Below, one piece after another: positions 46,078 through 55,743 of a DNA stretch of 64,000 nt. The notes under the pieces are model-generated. The model saw only the letters and a list, made by a program, of their open reading frames with translations, ran no database searches and was not told where the DNA came from. The DNA is from Lysobacter sp. 5GHs7-4. Its GTDB lineage: Bacteria > Pseudomonadota > Gammaproteobacteria > Xanthomonadales > Xanthomonadaceae. Within the stretch, counting starts at the first letter, position 1; each line of letters starts with the position of its first letter. Location of the stretch: assembly GCF_021284765.1 (NCBI RefSeq), contig NZ_CP089924.1:4358001-4422000 (forward strand), read 5' to 3'. Both the position numbers and the translations under genes were made by a program.

Positions 46078-46917
46078 ATGAAGGCGATGGACGTGGATGC
46101 GGTCAGGGCGTTCCTGCTGGCGGCCGATTTGCACAGCTTCACCCGCGCTGCCGACGTGCTGGGCACCACGCAATCGGCGGTGAGCCTCAAGCTGCAGCGG
46201 CTGGAAACGCAACTCGGCCGCCGCTTGCTGGAGCGCACGCCGCGGCACGTCCGCCTGTCGGCCGAGGGGCTGGCGTTTCTCGGCGTGGCGCGCGAACTGG
46301 TGTCGTCCCACGACCGAGCGGCCACCGCCTTCGAAACCGAGCAGCGGCGGTTGGCGATCGGCATCAATCAGCAGCTGGTCGGCAGCGACCTTCCGCTGCT
46401 GCTGCGGCGCGTGCGCGACCATGACCCGAGCCTGTTGGTGGAGATGCGTATCGCCGGTACCGGCGAGCTGATGCGTGAGCTTGAGGACGGCACGCTCGAT
46501 GCCGCGCTGGTGCTGCGCCCCGAGGACCGCGGCAAACGCGGCAGGGCCGTCGGGATCGAGACCTTTTCCTGGTTCGCCGCGGCCGGCTGGGAACCGCAGA
46601 CCGGCCAGCCGTTGCCGCTGGCGACGCAGGGCGAATCCTGCCGCGTCCGTGCCGATGCGGTGCGCGCGCTGGATCGCGCGGGCATCGAGTGGCGCGAGGT
46701 CTTCGTCGGCAAGGGCGCCGCGATCCTGGGCGCCGCCGCGCTCGCCGGCCTGGCGGTGGCGGTGCTGGCGCGACGCGCGGCGCCAGCGGGCACGGTGGAC
46801 GTCGGTGGCCTGCTGGCGCTGCCGCCGATGCGCTCGCAGGACGTGATGCTCTACAGCAATCTGAGCGACCGCCGCACGCGCGAGGCTTTGCGCGTGCTCA
46901 CGTTGGCGTTTCAGTAG
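46078..46917 (+). CDS. LysR family transcriptional regulator
   Basis: The 279-residue product has the LysR winged helix (VRAFLLAADLHSFTRAADVLGTTQSAVSLKLQRLETQLGRRLLER) and a shortened effector-binding domain with the usual two lobes. ATG at 46087 is an alternative start. It is divergent from the lipocalin-like gene, the classic position for a LysR target. The inducer cannot be predicted. Confidence 0.92.
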   Translation: MKAMDVDAVRAFLLAADLHSFTRAADVLGTTQSAVSLKLQRLETQLGRRLLERTPRHVRLSAEGLAFLGVARELVSSHDRAATAFETEQRRLAIGINQQLVGSDLPLLLRRVRDHDPSLLVEMRIAGTGELMRELEDGTLDAALVLRPEDRGKRGRAVGIETFSWFAAAGWEPQTGQPLPLATQGESCRVRADAVRALDRAGIEWREVFVGKGAAILGAAALAGLAVAVLARRAAPAGTVDVGGLLALPPMRSQDVMLYSNLSDRRTREALRVLTLAFQ

Positions 46918-47015
46918 CGCAGCCGGATCGCGGCGACCGTCGGCTATGTCCGCTGCAGGCATGGGACAGCGACGGGCCTTGGTCTCAGACCAGGCGATGC
47001 GGCCCGATCATGAGC

Positions 47016-47717
47016 TCACTCAAGCGCGAGCGCGCGCCGCAGCGCCGCGACATAGGAGCGACCCACGGGCAGCTCCGCGCCGTCGCTCAATCCCAACCAG
47101 TAGCGACTGCCCGAACCGGCATGCAGGGTACGCACATGGCGCAGGTTGACCAGGTAGGAGCGGTGGCAGCGCACGAAATCGGGCGGCAGCACGCCGCTTA
47201 GGGCGGCAAGGGATTTGTCGTGCAGTTCGCTGCGCCCGTCGCGCATGCGCAGCTCGCTGTAGTCGCCGTCCGCGCGGATCCACACCACATCGGCCAGCTC
47301 GACCAGCGCCGTGCCCTGTGCCCGCCATATGCCGAGGTAGCGGGCACGGCCCGCGCAGTAGCGGCCGACGTCGAGCAGGCGTTCGAGCGCCTGCCCCAGG
47401 CGCTCGCGCGAGAACGGTTTGGGAACGAAATCCAGCACGCCGTACTCGAACGCCTGCAGCGCACGTTCGCGATGGGCCGAAACCACCACGCAGTGGTAGC
47501 GTCCGGATACCGCGCGCCGCAGCAGCTCGAAGCCGTCTTCGCCTTCCAGGTTGAGATCCAGCAACAGGCCGTCGTAGACGTTGCGCTGGAGCCGGTCGCC
47601 GGCCGACTCCAGGTCCGCCACCGCATCGAAACGCGCACGCGCACCGGCCAGCTCCGCGCTCAGGCGCAGCAGACGCTGGCGCACCAGCGGTTCGTCCTCG
47701 ACGATCAGGATACGCAT
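47016..47717 (-). CDS. LytR/AlgR-type (LytTR) response regulator
   Basis: The 233-residue product has an N-terminal receiver domain (MRILIVEDEPL, phosphoacceptor Asp in GLLLDLNLEGEDGF, Lys in FVPKPF) and a C-terminal LytTR DNA-binding domain (ADVVWIRADGDYSELRMRDG, FVRCHRSYLVNLRHVR). Start at 47717 overlaps the kinase stop by 13 bp, so the pair is translationally coupled. LytTR regulators often control surface, export or virulence genes. Confidence 0.93.
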   Translation of the reverse strand: MRILIVEDEPLVRQRLLRLSAELAGARARFDAVADLESAGDRLQRNVYDGLLLDLNLEGEDGFELLRRAVSGRYHCVVVSAHRERALQAFEYGVLDFVPKPFSRERLGQALERLLDVGRYCAGRARYLGIWRAQGTALVELADVVWIRADGDYSELRMRDGRSELHDKSLAALSGVLPPDFVRCHRSYLVNLRHVRTLHAGSGSRYWLGLSDGAELPVGRSYVAALRRALALE

Positions 47718-49414
47718 GTGAACTCGATGCGACCGCACCAATCGGAATCATCGACGCCTTGGACAAAGCGCCAAGCGTCGGGATATGCGCTGGCCAGGCT
47801 GGCCTCGATGTAGCGCGTGCCGGTGCCGCGGCCACGGTGCGGCGCCGAACCGCGGGCGCTGCGCAGTTCCAGCACCCAGCGATCGCTCTCGCGGCGCACG
47901 CGCAGACGGAACGGATGCTGCGCACAGGCGCCTGCGCCGGCGTGGGTCAGCGCGTTCTCGACCTGGGCGTGCAGGATGCCGGGCGGCAGCGACAATCCGG
48001 TGTCCTGGGCATCGACCTCGAACGATATCGACTGATCCGATGCGAGGCCGACGATGTCCAGGTGATTGCGGCACAAGGCCAGTTCGTCCTCCAGCGGAAC
48101 GCTTTGGCGGGTGCTGCTGTCGCGCAGGCGGTCGAACTGCTCGGCCAGCGACTCGACCAGACGGCTTGCGCGAGGCGGCGCTTGCTCGATCAACTCCTGC
48201 AGGCAGGTCAAGGTGTTCATCAGCCAGTGCGGATGGATGCCCCGCTGCAGCAGCTGTAGCGAAAGCTGGGCGCGCTCTTCGCGCAGCCTCGCGTTGTGGC
48301 TGTCCAGGGCGCGCAGCTGCGCCGCGTGGCGCAATAGCAGGAAGCCCATCAGCACGGCCAGCATCAGGAAGTACGGGCCATCGAGGAAGGCATTGCGCGC
48401 GAACGCCATCGCCAACGCGCCGGCAAGCACCAGCGCCAGGATCGGCCCGCGTTCTTCCGGCGCGCCACGCACGCGCCACAACAAGCCCGCCGAGGCGAGC
48501 AGGCTCAGCAGCAGCACCGCCGCGGAACGCGCATCGAAGCTGGGCACGAACACCACGGCCGCGGCGACTGCCGCCAGATAGGCGATGCGCACGCCGAGAC
48601 GCACGGCGACGTCGAAATGGCGCGCGAGGTAGGCCGGCAGCAGCAATGCCGCCGCCGCGTGCAGGGCCAACAGAACCAGCAGGCGCGGGCCATGCCATGG
48701 ATAGGCATACCCCAGCAGCGGGCGCCAGCCCTCGACCACCGGCAACGCCAATCCGACGGCGCACAGCGCGAGCAGGAGACGGGCGCCCGGTATGCGCGGG
48801 CGGCGCCACTGGACCGCCAGAAAATAAAGATAGGCGGCGGCGAGCGCGCCCGTGGCGAAAGCCGCAATCAGCCACGGCCGCATGGCTTGGCGGTAAAGCA
48901 GCTCGGCGGGAGCCACCACGGCGAAGGCGTCCGCGCTACGCAGCTGCCAGCCCTGGTGTTGGCTGGACGCGAGCACCATCAATTCGTCCGCCGCACCGGA
49001 CGTGGATGGCGGCAGCACGCGGACGATGTCGATGCGGCCGGGACGCTCCTGCGCGGCGTCGCGGCCCACCGTGCCGTTCCCGGCCAACGGCTGCCCGTTC
49101 CAGTAGAGCCGGCTGGCTCCGCGCAGCGAGAAGCGCAATGCGCGGTCGGCGTCGTTACGCGCCTTGGGTGCGTCGGCCCGCCAGCGCAGCCAGTAAGGTT
49201 CGCGCCACCCCGCCAGAACCTGCTGGTCGAGTGGGCGCCAATCCGCGTCGGCCGGCGGCTGCTTCGGCAGGTCGCCGGACGCCGAGAGCTTCGCGGGCGC
49301 CATTTCTCCGGTCAGCACCCGCACCGTCGCCATGTCGGGCGCCGAAACGAGCAGCCACGCGGCGACGGCGGCGAGCAATACGGCCAGTACGGCAAAGGTG
49401 CGCGGGTTCTGCAT
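47705..49414 (-). CDS. LytS/YehU-like sensor histidine kinase with 7TM-type sensor region
   Basis: The 569-residue product has an N-terminal membrane anchor, a periplasmic beta-rich domain (about 45-170, with a WNGQPLAGNGTVG segment like the 7TMR-DISM extracellular fold) and about seven transmembrane helices between 180 and 365. The His_kinase (PF06580) box is GIHPHWLMNTLTCLQELIE with the phospho-His. The ATPase part is degenerate: LPPGILHAQVENALTHAG carries the N-box and the later G-boxes are short. It forms a two-component system with the overlapping LytTR regulator. Confidence 0.9.
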   Translation of the reverse strand: MQNPRTFAVLAVLLAAVAAWLLVSAPDMATVRVLTGEMAPAKLSASGDLPKQPPADADWRPLDQQVLAGWREPYWLRWRADAPKARNDADRALRFSLRGASRLYWNGQPLAGNGTVGRDAAQERPGRIDIVRVLPPSTSGAADELMVLASSQHQGWQLRSADAFAVVAPAELLYRQAMRPWLIAAFATGALAAAYLYFLAVQWRRPRIPGARLLLALCAVGLALPVVEGWRPLLGYAYPWHGPRLLVLLALHAAAALLLPAYLARHFDVAVRLGVRIAYLAAVAAAVVFVPSFDARSAAVLLLSLLASAGLLWRVRGAPEERGPILALVLAGALAMAFARNAFLDGPYFLMLAVLMGFLLLRHAAQLRALDSHNARLREERAQLSLQLLQRGIHPHWLMNTLTCLQELIEQAPPRASRLVESLAEQFDRLRDSSTRQSVPLEDELALCRNHLDIVGLASDQSISFEVDAQDTGLSLPPGILHAQVENALTHAGAGACAQHPFRLRVRRESDRWVLELRSARGSAPHRGRGTGTRYIEASLASAYPDAWRFVQGVDDSDWCGRIEFTCVS

Positions 49415-49595
49415 GCATCCATCTTATCGGCTGCATGGAGACGCTGGACGGTCCGTGGGAGCTGTTCGGCGGACGCGCGCAAATCGGACGGCGTATCGAA
49501 GGAGATGCTGGCATCCGCGGCGACGGCCGCCTGACCTTTTCGAGAGAAGCGCAGGCCTCGTCCACGTCCCGATCCTCTGCCCACCGGAGTCCGCC

Positions 49596-51092
49596 ATGTC
49601 CAGAAAATCGCTTCTCGTCCTCGGCCAGCGTCGTCCATTCTTCCATCGCGCCGGAAGGCTCGCAGCGATGTGCATCGCGCTGGCCTGTGCGGCACCGGCG
49701 CTGGCCGGCGGCGCGCGCACACCGCTGGTGTTCTCGCCTTATGCCATGGAAACCAAGGGCAATGGCACCATCGCGGCCGAGGAAGCCTTTCTGGAGGTTC
49801 CGCGCCGGCACAGCGAGCCCGACGGGCCGCGCATCCGCCTGCGGGTAGTTCGCCTGCCCGCTACCGGCGGCAACGGCCGTATCGCACCCGTGGTCTATCT
49901 GGCCGGCGGGCCGGGCGGCTCCGGTTTCGGGACGGCACTCGGGCCGCGCTGGCCGGTGTTCGACCGCATCCGCCGCGAGACCGACGTGCTGCTGCTCGAT
50001 CAGCGCGGCACGGACTTTTCGGAAATGCCGCCGGAATGCTCGCAAGCGCACCGCTTCGACGACGCCCAGCCGTTGCAGCGCGACACCGCGCTGGTGGCGC
50101 TGCGCGCAACGGCCCTGGGATGCATCGCCGAATGGCGAAAGAGCGGCGTCGACCTGGCCGCCTATACCACGGCCGAAAGCGCCGACGACATCGAAGACCT
50201 GAGACGCGCGATGGGCCTGAAGCGCGTCAGCCTGTGGGGAATGAGCTACGGCACGCACCTGGCCTTGGCCACGGTCCGCCGACACGGCACGAGTCTGGAA
50301 CGCGTGGTGCTGATGGGCAGCGAGGGGCCTGACGATACGATCAAGTTGCCGCTGGCCGCGGATCGCTTGTTGGCGGATCTGGCCGTAGTCGCCCGGAAGG
50401 ACGGTTTCGACGATCTGCAGGGATCGGCCCGGCGCGTGTTGGAGGTGCTGCGTCGCCAACCCGGCCAAGGCGCCAGCCCCATGCACGACGGCAGAAAAGT
50501 CGTCATCGGCGAGTACGATGCGAAGCTCGCGATCGCTATTGCGCTCGGCCGGCGCGCTTCGCAGCGCATGCTGCCGCTGATGCTGCGTGAAGCCGAAAGC
50601 GGCGACTACAGCCTGCTGGCCGGCTTCGTGCTGATGGTGCGCGAGGAGCTGGGCCGGTTCCGCGCCATGCCGCTGGCGATGGATGTGGCCTCCGGCCAGA
50701 GTCCGCAGCGCCGCGCGCTGGTCGAAGCGCAGGCGCGCGAAAGCCTGTTCGGCGACGCATTGAACTTCCCCTTCCCCGAACTGGCCGACGGCCTGGGGCT
50801 GGTCGATCTGGGCGATGCATTCCGCGCGCCGCTGCGCAGCGAAGTGCCCGTGCTATTCGTCAGCGGCACGCTGGATGGGCGCACACCGCAGGCCAACGCG
50901 CAGGCCTTGCTGCCCGGCTTCAGCCAGGGCAAGCAGCTGCTGGTCCGCGGCGCCAGCCACGACAACGAGCTGTGGCTGGGCAATCCGCGCATCGCCGAGA
51001 ACCTCGCCGATTTCCTTGCCGGCCGACCGGTCGCCGACGAATCGGTGGACGTGCCCTTGCCGGTGTTCGTCACCGACAAGTCCGAACTCTAA
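49596..51092 (+). CDS. Exported S33-family alpha/beta hydrolase (prolyl aminopeptidase/TAP-like)
   Basis: From ATG at 49596 (GGAG ribosome site) the product has 498 residues with a signal peptide (AAMCIALACAAPALA). YLAGGPGGSGFG is the oxyanion loop of S33 enzymes, DVLLLDQRGTDFSE follows, and the nucleophile is Ser in WGMSYGTHLALA. Asp (VLFVSGTLDGRTP) and His (RGASHDNE) complete the triad in the TAP-like C-terminal part. It probably removes N-terminal residues from peptides in the periplasm or outside. Confidence 0.92.
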   Translation: MSRKSLLVLGQRRPFFHRAGRLAAMCIALACAAPALAGGARTPLVFSPYAMETKGNGTIAAEEAFLEVPRRHSEPDGPRIRLRVVRLPATGGNGRIAPVVYLAGGPGGSGFGTALGPRWPVFDRIRRETDVLLLDQRGTDFSEMPPECSQAHRFDDAQPLQRDTALVALRATALGCIAEWRKSGVDLAAYTTAESADDIEDLRRAMGLKRVSLWGMSYGTHLALATVRRHGTSLERVVLMGSEGPDDTIKLPLAADRLLADLAVVARKDGFDDLQGSARRVLEVLRRQPGQGASPMHDGRKVVIGEYDAKLAIAIALGRRASQRMLPLMLREAESGDYSLLAGFVLMVREELGRFRAMPLAMDVASGQSPQRRALVEAQARESLFGDALNFPFPELADGLGLVDLGDAFRAPLRSEVPVLFVSGTLDGRTPQANAQALLPGFSQGKQLLVRGASHDNELWLGNPRIAENLADFLAGRPVADESVDVPLPVFVTDKSEL

Positions 51093-51294
51093 GGGTTCGA
51101 CGTGCCGTCGGCGCAAGCCGGCGGCACGATTCGTCGCAAGGCGATTTCGCCCCGAGCCGACGCACGCAACTACCGGAACGGCGCACGGCGCACTGCTCCG
51201 CTCCATCGCACCACCACGGCGCACCTACCATGAGCGGCCTTAGCTCGACGGATCGCGTCGCGCCCGGTATCGCCATGCAGCCCGTGAGTACTCC

Positions 51295-52377
51295 ATGCTG
51301 AAACGAACGCTCGCCCTCGCAGCCGTCGCGGCCGCGATTTCGTCGCCCGCTTACGCCGGAGAACGCTGGCTGGTCTACACCGGCGGCGAGAAGCCCAGCC
51401 GCCTGTTCGTGGTCGTCGACGAGACCTATCTGGACGCGGTGCCGTTCGCCGAGAAGACCTACAAGCTGGAGACCCTCACCCTCCTGGAGAACGCGAAGGC
51501 GCCGGACTGGGTGTCGTCCAACATGATCATCGACTGCGGCCGCAACACCTTGGAGGAGAAGCTCATCCAGGTCTCGCCGCGCGGCGGCAAGCTCACCACC
51601 GCGCCGGACCAGCCCGCGATGCCGCCCAAGAACGCCGTGGGCGAAGCGCTGATCGCCTTCGCTTGCGATATGGGCCCCAAGGACGCGGCCAAGCGCCTGG
51701 CCGCGCGCAAGGCCGATCAGCGCGAGCGCGGCTGGATGTACCTCGGCCCGCTGACCACCGGCGACGTCGGCGATCTGGTCTGGAACAGCGTGTGGACCGA
51801 CGGCAAGCGGCCCGCCGGCACGCCGCGTTCGGCGGCGGAACTCGAACGCGAGATGGCCGACCTGGGCGCGCGTCGGCAAAAGGCGCTGGCCGAGGCCAAT
51901 GCCCTGGCGGGACAGACCGTGCAGAACGAGAAGATCGAGGCCGAGCGCTACGCCAAGGCGCAGGCGCCCTTGCTGCGTCTGGACAAACGCCGCAAACGCG
52001 AAGCCGGCGCGGTGCGGCGCGGGCTGGAAGCGTGGATCGGACAACCAGAAGCGGAACTGCTGCGCGTTTGGGGTACGCCGACCCAATCCGAAGACCATAG
52101 CGATCGGCGCATCGTCGCGTACACCAAGCAGGTGGTGGATACGATCTATGCGCCCACCCAGGGCTGCCCGGCCGGACAAACCATGCAACCGGTGAACGGC
52201 ATGGACAAGCCGCTGATGTGCGCACCGATGTCCGGCCCCGTTAGTTGGGAGCGCGTGTCGGTATGCACGGTGCGCTTCGAGTTCCGCGACGGCGCGATCG
52301 TCGACTACGTTACCCAGGGTGCGAAAACCCCGTACGAGCTGCCGCCCTGCAGCCGCGTGTTCGGCAAGACCGACTGA
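51295..52377 (+). CDS. Exported protein of unknown function with coiled-coil middle region
   Basis: The 360-residue product has a signal peptide (KRTLALAAVAAAISSPAYA). Residues about 25-130 share the W-L-V-Y-T...Y-D pattern of small exported proteins like the one at 44327. Residues about 180-235 are charged and helical (AELEREMADLGARRQKALAEANAL). The C-terminal third has AWIGQPEAELLRVWGTPTQ, a SmpA/OmlA-like G-x-P turn, and three Cys. Function unknown. A strong hairpin follows 40 bp after the stop. Confidence 0.75.
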   Translation: MLKRTLALAAVAAAISSPAYAGERWLVYTGGEKPSRLFVVVDETYLDAVPFAEKTYKLETLTLLENAKAPDWVSSNMIIDCGRNTLEEKLIQVSPRGGKLTTAPDQPAMPPKNAVGEALIAFACDMGPKDAAKRLAARKADQRERGWMYLGPLTTGDVGDLVWNSVWTDGKRPAGTPRSAAELEREMADLGARRQKALAEANALAGQTVQNEKIEAERYAKAQAPLLRLDKRRKREAGAVRRGLEAWIGQPEAELLRVWGTPTQSEDHSDRRIVAYTKQVVDTIYAPTQGCPAGQTMQPVNGMDKPLMCAPMSGPVSWERVSVCTVRFEFRDGAIVDYVTQGAKTPYELPPCSRVFGKTD

Positions 52378-52416
52378 GCGACCTCACAGCGGCGATGCGC
52401 AAGACCGACGCAAGAA

Positions 52417-52440
52417 GAAGCGGCGCTTTCGCGCCGCTTC
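52417..52440 (+). terminator. Strong hairpin after the exported-protein gene
   Basis: A perfect 10-bp stem (GAAGCGGCGC / GCGCCGCTTC, loop TTTC) lies 40 bp past the stop at 52377. It lacks a T-tract downstream but is the only strong structure here and probably ends the transcript. Confidence 0.5.
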
Positions 52441-52558
52441 GGCAGGTCTGTGCTGCGCTTTTAGCGGCCGTCCCGGCCGGCATCGCCGGACCAGGCATGC
52501 GGCTGGCGCGCCTGAGTTCCCAGGCGATAGGCCGGCTGGCAATCCGAACAAACCGCCA

Positions 52559-52783
52559 TGGGTGCGCGACGGACCGGTGTTTCTGCCGCCGGCCGATTGG
52601 CGGCCCTGGCTGCAGCACGCGCGTTGGTTGCCCGAGCGCAATCTAAGGGTAGGCAAGCAACCGCGGTTGGAGGCCTGCCGCGTCGGCACGGCGGTGCGCG
52701 ACGCCGGACGCGACGACGGCATGCTGCCGGAGCCGGTGCACGGCGCAGACAGCCGTGCCGCCGCGGCCGGCGAAGAGGCGTAG
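52559..52783 (+). pseudogene. C-terminal remnant of an SRAP (YedK-like) protein
   Basis: About 75 codons read WVRDGPVFLPPADWRPWL and, later, EACRVGTAVRDAGRDDGMLPEPV. They match the C-terminal pattern of SOS-response-associated peptidases (HxRMPVILPP-x-x-W-x-x-WL, then V-x-x-x-V-N-x-x-x-NDGPELxEP). The N-terminal part with the catalytic Cys2 is absent and several signature residues have decayed, including the RMP motif and the conserved NDGP. It is therefore a dead fragment. The rest of the stretch 52378-52984 shows no gene. Confidence 0.6.
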
Positions 52784-52984
52784 CGGGCCGTCGGCGACGC
52801 CGCGAGGAAGGCCGTTAAATTGCGGCGTTCGCGTTTGAATTCAAGTACTTCGATAGCGCCCCGCCACGGCCAACCGCGGCGCGGTTTTTTCCACGGCGGC
52901 GCGCCTCCTGTCCGGCGCGCGGAAAGGTATAGTGCCGCCGAGCATGGCGGGTACGGTGCCCGGCCAACAATCGCGGGGAATGAC

Positions 52985-54139
52985 ATGGGTCTGGTGCAAG
53001 CGGTGGTGGGTTCGGTCGGCGGCGTACTGGCGGACCAGTGGAAGGACTTCTACACGGTGCCGGACGGCCTGCCGTCGACGGCGGCCCTGTTCGCCGCGGT
53101 GCCGCGCGGCACCAATGCCGGCCGCGGTTCCAACACCAGCGGCTCCAGCAACATCATCAGCAACGGCTCGAAGATCGTCGTGCCGGAGGGCTACGGCCTG
53201 CTGCTGTTCCAGGACGGCGCGATCACCGGCTTCGCCGCCGAGCCGGGCGGTTACGAATGGCGCTCGGACGACATCAACTCCCAGTCCATCTTCGCCGGCG
53301 ACGGCCTGGTCAGCTCGCTGATCAAGCAAAGCTGGGAGCGTTTCAAGTTCGGCGGCCAGCCGTGTTCGCAGCAGGCGGCGTTCTTCGTCTCGCTGAAGGA
53401 ACTGCCGGACAACCGTTTCGGCACGCAGTCGGAGATCTACTGGAACGACGGCTTCCTCAACACCCAGGTCGGTGCGCTGACGCGCGGCTCCTACACGCTG
53501 AAGATCGTCGATCCGATCCTGTTCGTGAAGAACTTCGTGCCGGCCACCTACCTGCGGCCCGGCCAGGTCTTCGACTTCACCGACGTCGACAACGCCGCCG
53601 CCAGCCAGCTGTTCAACGAAGTCGTCGGCTCGCTCGCGCCGGCCTTCAGCCTGTACACCAACGACGCCGACAAGGGCAACCGCATCACCAAGATCCAGCA
53701 GGACTCGCTCGGCTTCGCCAAGAGCCTGTCGGACGCGGTGGAATCGGCCTACCAGTGGAAGTCCGACCGCGGCCTGGCCATCGTCAAGACCGCCATCGTC
53801 TCCATCGAGTACGACGCCACCACGCGCGAACTGCTCAAGACCGTGCAGCGCGCCGATGCGCTGTCGGGCGCGCGCGGCAATTCCAATCTGCAGGCCAGCG
53901 TCGCGGCCGGCATCCAGTCGGCCGGCGAGAACGGCGGCGCGGCGGGCCTGATGGGCGTGGGCATGGCCACGGGCATGGTCGGCGCGGGCATCGGCAGCCT
54001 GCAGCAGCCGGTGGCGCCGGCCGCGCCCGCCGCCGACGATCCGATCGCCAAGCTGAAGAAGGCCAAGGAGATGCTCGATCTGGGTCTGATCACGCAGGCC
54101 GATTACGACGCGCTCAAGACCAAGACGCTGGGCCTGTAA
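52985..54139 (+). CDS. SPFH-domain protein with C-terminal SHOCT domain
   Basis: The 384-residue product contains an SPFH/band-7-like region. GSKIVVPEGYGLLLFQDGAITGFAAEPGGYEW is the typical start of the YdjI/virion-core-like subgroup, followed by strands around WNDGFLNTQVGALTRGSYTLKIVDP and a helical part. Residues about 300-340 are Gly/Ala-rich. The last 34 (DPIAKLKKAKEMLDLGLITQADYDALKTKTL) are a SHOCT motif, an oligomerisation element. It is probably a membrane-associated scaffold; the next two genes are a coupled membrane-protein pair. Confidence 0.88.
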   Translation: MGLVQAVVGSVGGVLADQWKDFYTVPDGLPSTAALFAAVPRGTNAGRGSNTSGSSNIISNGSKIVVPEGYGLLLFQDGAITGFAAEPGGYEWRSDDINSQSIFAGDGLVSSLIKQSWERFKFGGQPCSQQAAFFVSLKELPDNRFGTQSEIYWNDGFLNTQVGALTRGSYTLKIVDPILFVKNFVPATYLRPGQVFDFTDVDNAAASQLFNEVVGSLAPAFSLYTNDADKGNRITKIQQDSLGFAKSLSDAVESAYQWKSDRGLAIVKTAIVSIEYDATTRELLKTVQRADALSGARGNSNLQASVAAGIQSAGENGGAAGLMGVGMATGMVGAGIGSLQQPVAPAAPAADDPIAKLKKAKEMLDLGLITQADYDALKTKTLGL

Positions 54140-54159
54140 GCCGGAGCCGCATAGCCACC

Positions 54160-55476
54160 ATGTCGAACTCCACCCGTTCGTCGCCGCCGCCGCTGCCGCC
54201 GTACACCGGCCCGGGGTCGCCGCAGGACGTACCGCCGCTGCCCGGCAGCTCGCCGCTGGATCCGGCCACGCTGCCCGAACCGATCCGCGACGAGTTGCTG
54301 GCGCCCGATCCGGTCGCCATCGACACGTCCTCCGATGAGCTCAAGGACGGCCTCAACCGCTGTCCGAAGTGCGGCGCGTCCGACATCCGTCACAAGCCGG
54401 GCAGCGACCTGCTGATCTGCCTGTACTGCCGCAACGAGTGGCACGGCGCGCGGGTGGAAGAGGAGTTCGGGCTAGGCATAGGCCTGGACGAGCTCAGCGG
54501 CACCGTGATCGCCTCGGGCGCGCGCGACATCGCCGCCGATGCCGCCAGCCTGATGACCTTCAAGTGCACCGGCTGCGGCGCCGAGGTCACGGTCAACACC
54601 GACAACGCGATGACCGCGCGCTGTCACTGGTGCCGGCACGTGTTCGGCGTCAACGAGCAGGTGGACAACGGCGCGGTGCCCGATGCGGTATTGCCCTTCC
54701 ACATCCGCAAGGACGACGCGGTCGCCCGCATCCGCCAGTTCGTGGACAAGCGCCGCTTCTTCGCGTTGAAGGCGTTCAAGGAACAGTTCACGCCCGAGAA
54801 CGTGGTCGGCGTGTACCTGCCGTACATGATCGTCGACGGCAAGGCCAGCGCCGACATCGCCGGCAAGGGCGAGATCCAGACGCGCCGCTACACCAAGGGC
54901 AGCGGCGACGACAAGAAGACCTACTACGACGCGGACGTGTACCGCGTGGAACGGCACGTCGATTTCACCGTCGACGACCTGCCGCTGGAATCTTCCACCG
55001 AGCGCGGCAACCTGGACACGCGCGTCAACACCAACAACATCATCAACACCATCCTGCCGTTCGACACCAAGAACGCGGTGAAGTGGAACGCGTCCTACCT
55101 GTCGGGCTTCAGCTCCGAGAAACGCAACACCGACGTGCAGCACCTGATACCGCGCATGGAGGATCAACTGCTGTCGATCGCGCGCGCCCAGGTCGAGGAC
55201 TCGGTGGAGCGCTACGGCCGCGGCGTGCGCTGGGAGCAGGAACGGCTGGACGTGCACGGCACACGCTGGGTGTCGATGTATCTGCCGGTATGGCTGTACT
55301 CCTACCACCAGCCGGGCAGCAACGGCGGCATGCTGCACTACATCGCGGTGAACGGCCGCACCGGCGAGACCATGGGCAGCGTCCCGGTGCAACAGTGGAA
55401 GCTGCTGCTGACCGCCATCACCGTCGGTACCTTCCTCGAAGGCATCGCACTCTGGATCGTGGGGACTTCTTCGTGA
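54160..55476 (+). CDS. Zinc-ribbon membrane protein co-transcribed with the SPFH protein
   Basis: The 438-residue product starts 20 bp after the SPFH gene. The N-terminal 60 residues are Pro-rich; two zinc ribbons follow (CPKCGASDI ... CLYCRNEW and CTGCGAEV ... CHWCRHVF), then a large soluble domain (VVGVYLPYMIVDGKASADIAGKG, YYDADVYRVERHVDF) and a C-terminal transmembrane helix (LLLTAITVGTFLEGIALWIVG). This is the TFIIB-type-ribbon membrane protein often next to SPFH-SHOCT proteins. The stop overlaps the next GTG. Role unknown, possibly membrane-stress or a protein-quality scaffold. Confidence 0.85.
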   Translation: MSNSTRSSPPPLPPYTGPGSPQDVPPLPGSSPLDPATLPEPIRDELLAPDPVAIDTSSDELKDGLNRCPKCGASDIRHKPGSDLLICLYCRNEWHGARVEEEFGLGIGLDELSGTVIASGARDIAADAASLMTFKCTGCGAEVTVNTDNAMTARCHWCRHVFGVNEQVDNGAVPDAVLPFHIRKDDAVARIRQFVDKRRFFALKAFKEQFTPENVVGVYLPYMIVDGKASADIAGKGEIQTRRYTKGSGDDKKTYYDADVYRVERHVDFTVDDLPLESSTERGNLDTRVNTNNIINTILPFDTKNAVKWNASYLSGFSSEKRNTDVQHLIPRMEDQLLSIARAQVEDSVERYGRGVRWEQERLDVHGTRWVSMYLPVWLYSYHQPGSNGGMLHYIAVNGRTGETMGSVPVQQWKLLLTAITVGTFLEGIALWIVGTSS

Positions 55477-55733
55477 GCGACGACAGCGGACTGTGGCTGC
55501 TCCTACTGGGCCCGGCCGGCGCCACCGGCCTGTATTGGGGCCTGTACCGGTATTACCGCAACACCGACAAGTCGCACGCGTTCGAGCGCGAAACGGTCGT
55601 GGACGCCAAGCCGGTCACCGGCTCGGACCAGAAGATCGGCCAGATCACGGGCACGCGGGAGACGGAAATCGACGGCAACAACGTGCAGTCGTACCGCAAG
55701 CGGGTGAAGCGCCTCGAGAGCGATACCGGTTGA
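55473..55733 (+). CDS. Small membrane protein, third gene of the SPFH operon
   Basis: The 86-residue product starts with GTG, overlapping the previous stop as GTGA. One transmembrane helix (GLWLLLLGPAGATGLYWGLY) is followed by a basic and polar cytoplasmic tail (KSHAFERETVVDAK ... NNVQSYRKRVKRLE). Tight coupling to the zinc-ribbon protein suggests a subunit of the same complex. Family not recognised. Confidence 0.78.
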   Translation: MSDDSGLWLLLLGPAGATGLYWGLYRYYRNTDKSHAFERETVVDAKPVTGSDQKIGQITGTRETEIDGNNVQSYRKRVKRLESDTG

Positions 55734-55743
55734 AATCGTTCCG

